Positions 3,880-5,235 of a stretch of DNA of 5,235 bases are shown here, in pieces; the first letter of the stretch is position 1; each line of letters opens with the position of its first letter. Under the pieces are notes generated by a model. That model had not been told where the DNA came from. It made no database searches and was given only the letters and a program-made list of their open reading frames with translations. The position numbers were made by a program, and so were the translations under genes. The stretch comes from Oscillospiraceae bacterium (lineage in GTDB: Bacteria; Bacillota; Clostridia; Oscillospirales; Ruminococcaceae): assembly GCA_015067375.1 (NCBI GenBank), contig SVMQ01000175.1, forward strand, positions 1-5,235, in the 5' to 3' direction.

Positions 3880-4512
3880 ATGACAAAGGCAATCATCGGC
3901 AAGAAGATCGGCATGACGCAGATCTTCGACGAGGCAGGCAAGGTTGTTCCCGTAACAGTAATCGAAGCGGGTCCCTGCGTAGTAGTTCAGAAGAAAACAA
4001 CCGAAAACGACGGCTACGAGGCTGTACAGCTCGGCTTCGGAGATGTATCTCCCAAGCACGTTAACAAGCCCGAGGCTGGTCACTTCAAGAAGAACGATAT
4101 CGCGTTCAAGAGAACCCTTAAGGAGTTCCGTTTTGACGACATCTCCAACATGAACGTAGGCGATGTTCTCAAGGCTGACGTTTTTGCTGAGGGCGACGTT
4201 ATCGACGTTGCAGGCACCAGCAAGGGTAAGGGCTTCACAGGCGCTATCAAGCGTCACAACCAGCACAGACTTGACGAGTCCCACGGTTCCGGTCCTGTAG
4301 TTAGACAGGCAGGCTCTATGGGTGCTTGCTCCAGCCCCTCGAGAATCTTCAAGGGCAAGGGCATGGCAGGTCACATGGGTGCTGAGAAGGTTACAGTTCA
4401 GAACCTGGTAGTTGTTAAGGTTGACGCTGAGAACAACCTTATCGCTGTAAAGGGTGCTGTTCCCGGACCTAAGGGCGGCGTTGTTACAATCTGCGACGCT
4501 GTTAAAGCTTAA
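3880..4512 (+). CDS. rplC: 50S ribosomal protein L3
   Basis: L3 is an early-assembling 50S protein that binds near the 3' end of 23S rRNA and sends an extension towards the peptidyl transferase centre. The 210-residue product is of normal length. It starts [22 protein letters not shown], the canonical first strand, and carries the family signature [14 protein letters not shown] (114-127) and the extension loop [20 protein letters not shown] (136-155), followed by [19 protein letters not shown] (158-176). At the tip it has Cys150, where E. coli has the methylated Gln150, so PrmB-type methylation at this site is not expected. AAGGAGG (3863-3869) with a 10-nt spacer sets the start. It is followed after 17 bp by rplD. 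Codon use and composition match the neighbouring r-protein genes. Confidence 0.98.
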   Translation: MTKAIIGKKIGMTQIFDEAGKVVPVTVIEAGPCVVVQKKTTENDGYEAVQLGFGDVSPKHVNKPEAGHFKKNDIAFKRTLKEFRFDDISNMNVGDVLKADVFAEGDVIDVAGTSKGKGFTGAIKRHNQHRLDESHGSGPVVRQAGSMGACSSPSRIFKGKGMAGHMGAEKVTVQNLVVVKVDAENNLIAVKGAVPGPKGGVVTICDAVKA

Positions 4513-4529
4513 GAGGGGAGGACACTATC

Positions 4530-5153
4530 ATGTCAAAGATTAACGTAGTAGATATGGCGGGTAAGGTCGTTTCCGAAATCGAGCTTAACGACGCAGTTTT
4601 CGGCATTGAGCCTAACAAGACCGCAATGCACTCCGCTGTTGTGAATTATCTCGCAAATCAGCGTCAGGGCACACAGTCCACACTTACCAGAACAGAGGTA
4701 AGCGGCGGCGGCAAGAAGCCCTGGAGACAGAAGGGTACAGGTCACGCAAGACAGGGTTCCACAAGAGCTCCCCAGTGGAGACACGGTGGTATCGCACTCG
4801 GACCGAAGCCCCGTTCCTACAGATTTACACTGAACAAGAAGGTTAAGAAGCTCGCTATGCTTTCCGCTCTTTCCTGCAAGGTTGCAGACAATGAGATGAT
4901 CGTTGTAGACGCTATCAAGACCGACGAGTTCAAGACAAAGACCATGGTTGCAATGCTCAAGGCTCTGGGCGCTGAGAAGAAGACTCTCATCGTTCTGGAC
5001 AGCGTTGACAACAAGGTTATCAAGTCCGCAGCAAACATCGAGGGCGCTAAGACCACTCAGGTAAACACTCTCAATGTTTACGATATCCTTAACTGCGACA
5101 AGTTCGTTATCGTTAAGGGCGCTGTGGAGAAGCTTGAGGAGGTGTACGCATAA
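4530..5153 (+). CDS. rplD: 50S ribosomal protein L4
   Basis: L4 binds 23S rRNA domain I, and its long loop lines the nascent peptide exit tunnel. In E. coli it also represses the S10 operon through the leader RNA. The 207-residue product has the usual length. The globular domain opens with INVVDMAGKVVSEIELND (4-21). The extended tunnel loop runs roughly from residue 44 to 96 with GGGKKPWRQKGTGHARQGS (59-77) and APQWRHGG (80-87). Lys62-Lys63 correspond to the region where macrolide-resistance changes occur in E. coli; they look wild type. GGGGAGG (4515-4521) lies 8 nt before the ATG. The stop TAA shares its last A with the rplW start (TAATG), so the two are probably translationally coupled. 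Whether this L4 acts on the long leader upstream is not shown by the sequence. Confidence 0.98.
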   Translation: MSKINVVDMAGKVVSEIELNDAVFGIEPNKTAMHSAVVNYLANQRQGTQSTLTRTEVSGGGKKPWRQKGTGHARQGSTRAPQWRHGGIALGPKPRSYRFTLNKKVKKLAMLSALSCKVADNEMIVVDAIKTDEFKTKTMVAMLKALGAEKKTLIVLDSVDNKVIKSAANIEGAKTTQVNTLNVYDILNCDKFVIVKGAVEKLEEVYA

Positions 5154-5235
5154 TGGTAAAGACAGCTCAGGATATCATTATCAAGCCCATCATCACAGAG
5201 CACAGCATGGAGTGTCTGGCCGCTGGTAAGTACAC
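5153..5235 (+). CDS. rplW: 50S ribosomal protein L23, N-terminal fragment
   Basis: L23 sits at the tunnel exit and is the docking site for trigger factor and the signal recognition particle. Only the first 27 codons and two further bases are inside the window. The visible sequence MVKTAQDIIIKPIITEHSME, ending in GKYT, is the standard L23 start (DIIIKPIITE). The ATG overlaps the rplD stop by one base (TAATG), and its Shine-Dalgarno GGAGGT (5138-5143) lies inside rplD. This is the normal S10 operon order rpsJ-rplC-rplD-rplW. The remainder of the gene lies beyond the window edge. Confidence 0.93.
   Translation, partial: MVKTAQDIIIKPIITEHSMECLAAGKY

Noticed and set aside
3829..4374. Long minus-strand open frame opposite rplC
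   Set aside because: It lies wholly opposite a certain L3 gene, and its cysteine-rich, low-complexity product is typical of an antisense shadow.
1..5235. CRISPR array, insertion sequence, tRNA or rRNA gene
   Set aside because: No regularly spaced repeats, transposase frame with terminal inverted repeats, or cloverleaf or rRNA segments were seen on either strand.

Overview
The window looks like core chromosome of a Clostridia-class Firmicute, most likely a Ruminococcus-like member of the Oscillospiraceae. This rests on GGAGG-type ribosome binding sites, consensus sigma-A promoters, a sporulation protease homologue (gpr) and r-protein sequences of Firmicute type. The genus is inferred from overall character only.

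Layout. Positions 1-486 hold the 3' end of rnr (RNase R, + strand), closed by a strong hairpin at 503-528. Three minus-strand genes follow, each its own compact unit: an AT-rich 137-codon gene resembling DUF6557 (637-1050) with a near-perfect promoter; an FMN-type split-barrel/NimA-like oxidoreductase gene (1201-1677); and rpsT for ribosomal protein S20 (1763-2008), which has a very strong extended -10 promoter and about 140 nt of untranslated leader. Divergent from rpsT is an unusually short gpr (2224-2946). Positions 2947-3133 are non-coding, with one large imperfect inverted repeat. A consensus promoter at 3134-3162 then starts the S10 ribosomal protein operon: a leader of about 285 nt, rpsJ (S10), a 114-bp spacer with three hairpins, rplC (L3), rplD (L4) and the first 27 codons of rplW (L23), which run off the window.

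Function. Most of the window is translation and RNA metabolism: RNase R for RNA turnover, S20 and S10 for the small subunit, and L3, L4 and L23 for the large subunit. L4 is the classical autoregulator of the S10 operon in E. coli, so a long structured leader upstream of an operon encoding L4 is a natural place to look for feedback control. The most interesting signals are non-coding. The S10 leader has several clear helices and ends in a perfect 10-bp stem that brackets the rpsJ Shine-Dalgarno sequence and abuts its AUG. The rpsJ-rplC spacer carries a hairpin array with a duplicated unit. The leader and the spacer also share a 16-nt element with one mismatch. A protein-level oddity is gpr: 240 residues instead of the usual 320-370 or so, starting almost at the autoprocessing site, with Gly in place of the conserved Asp there.
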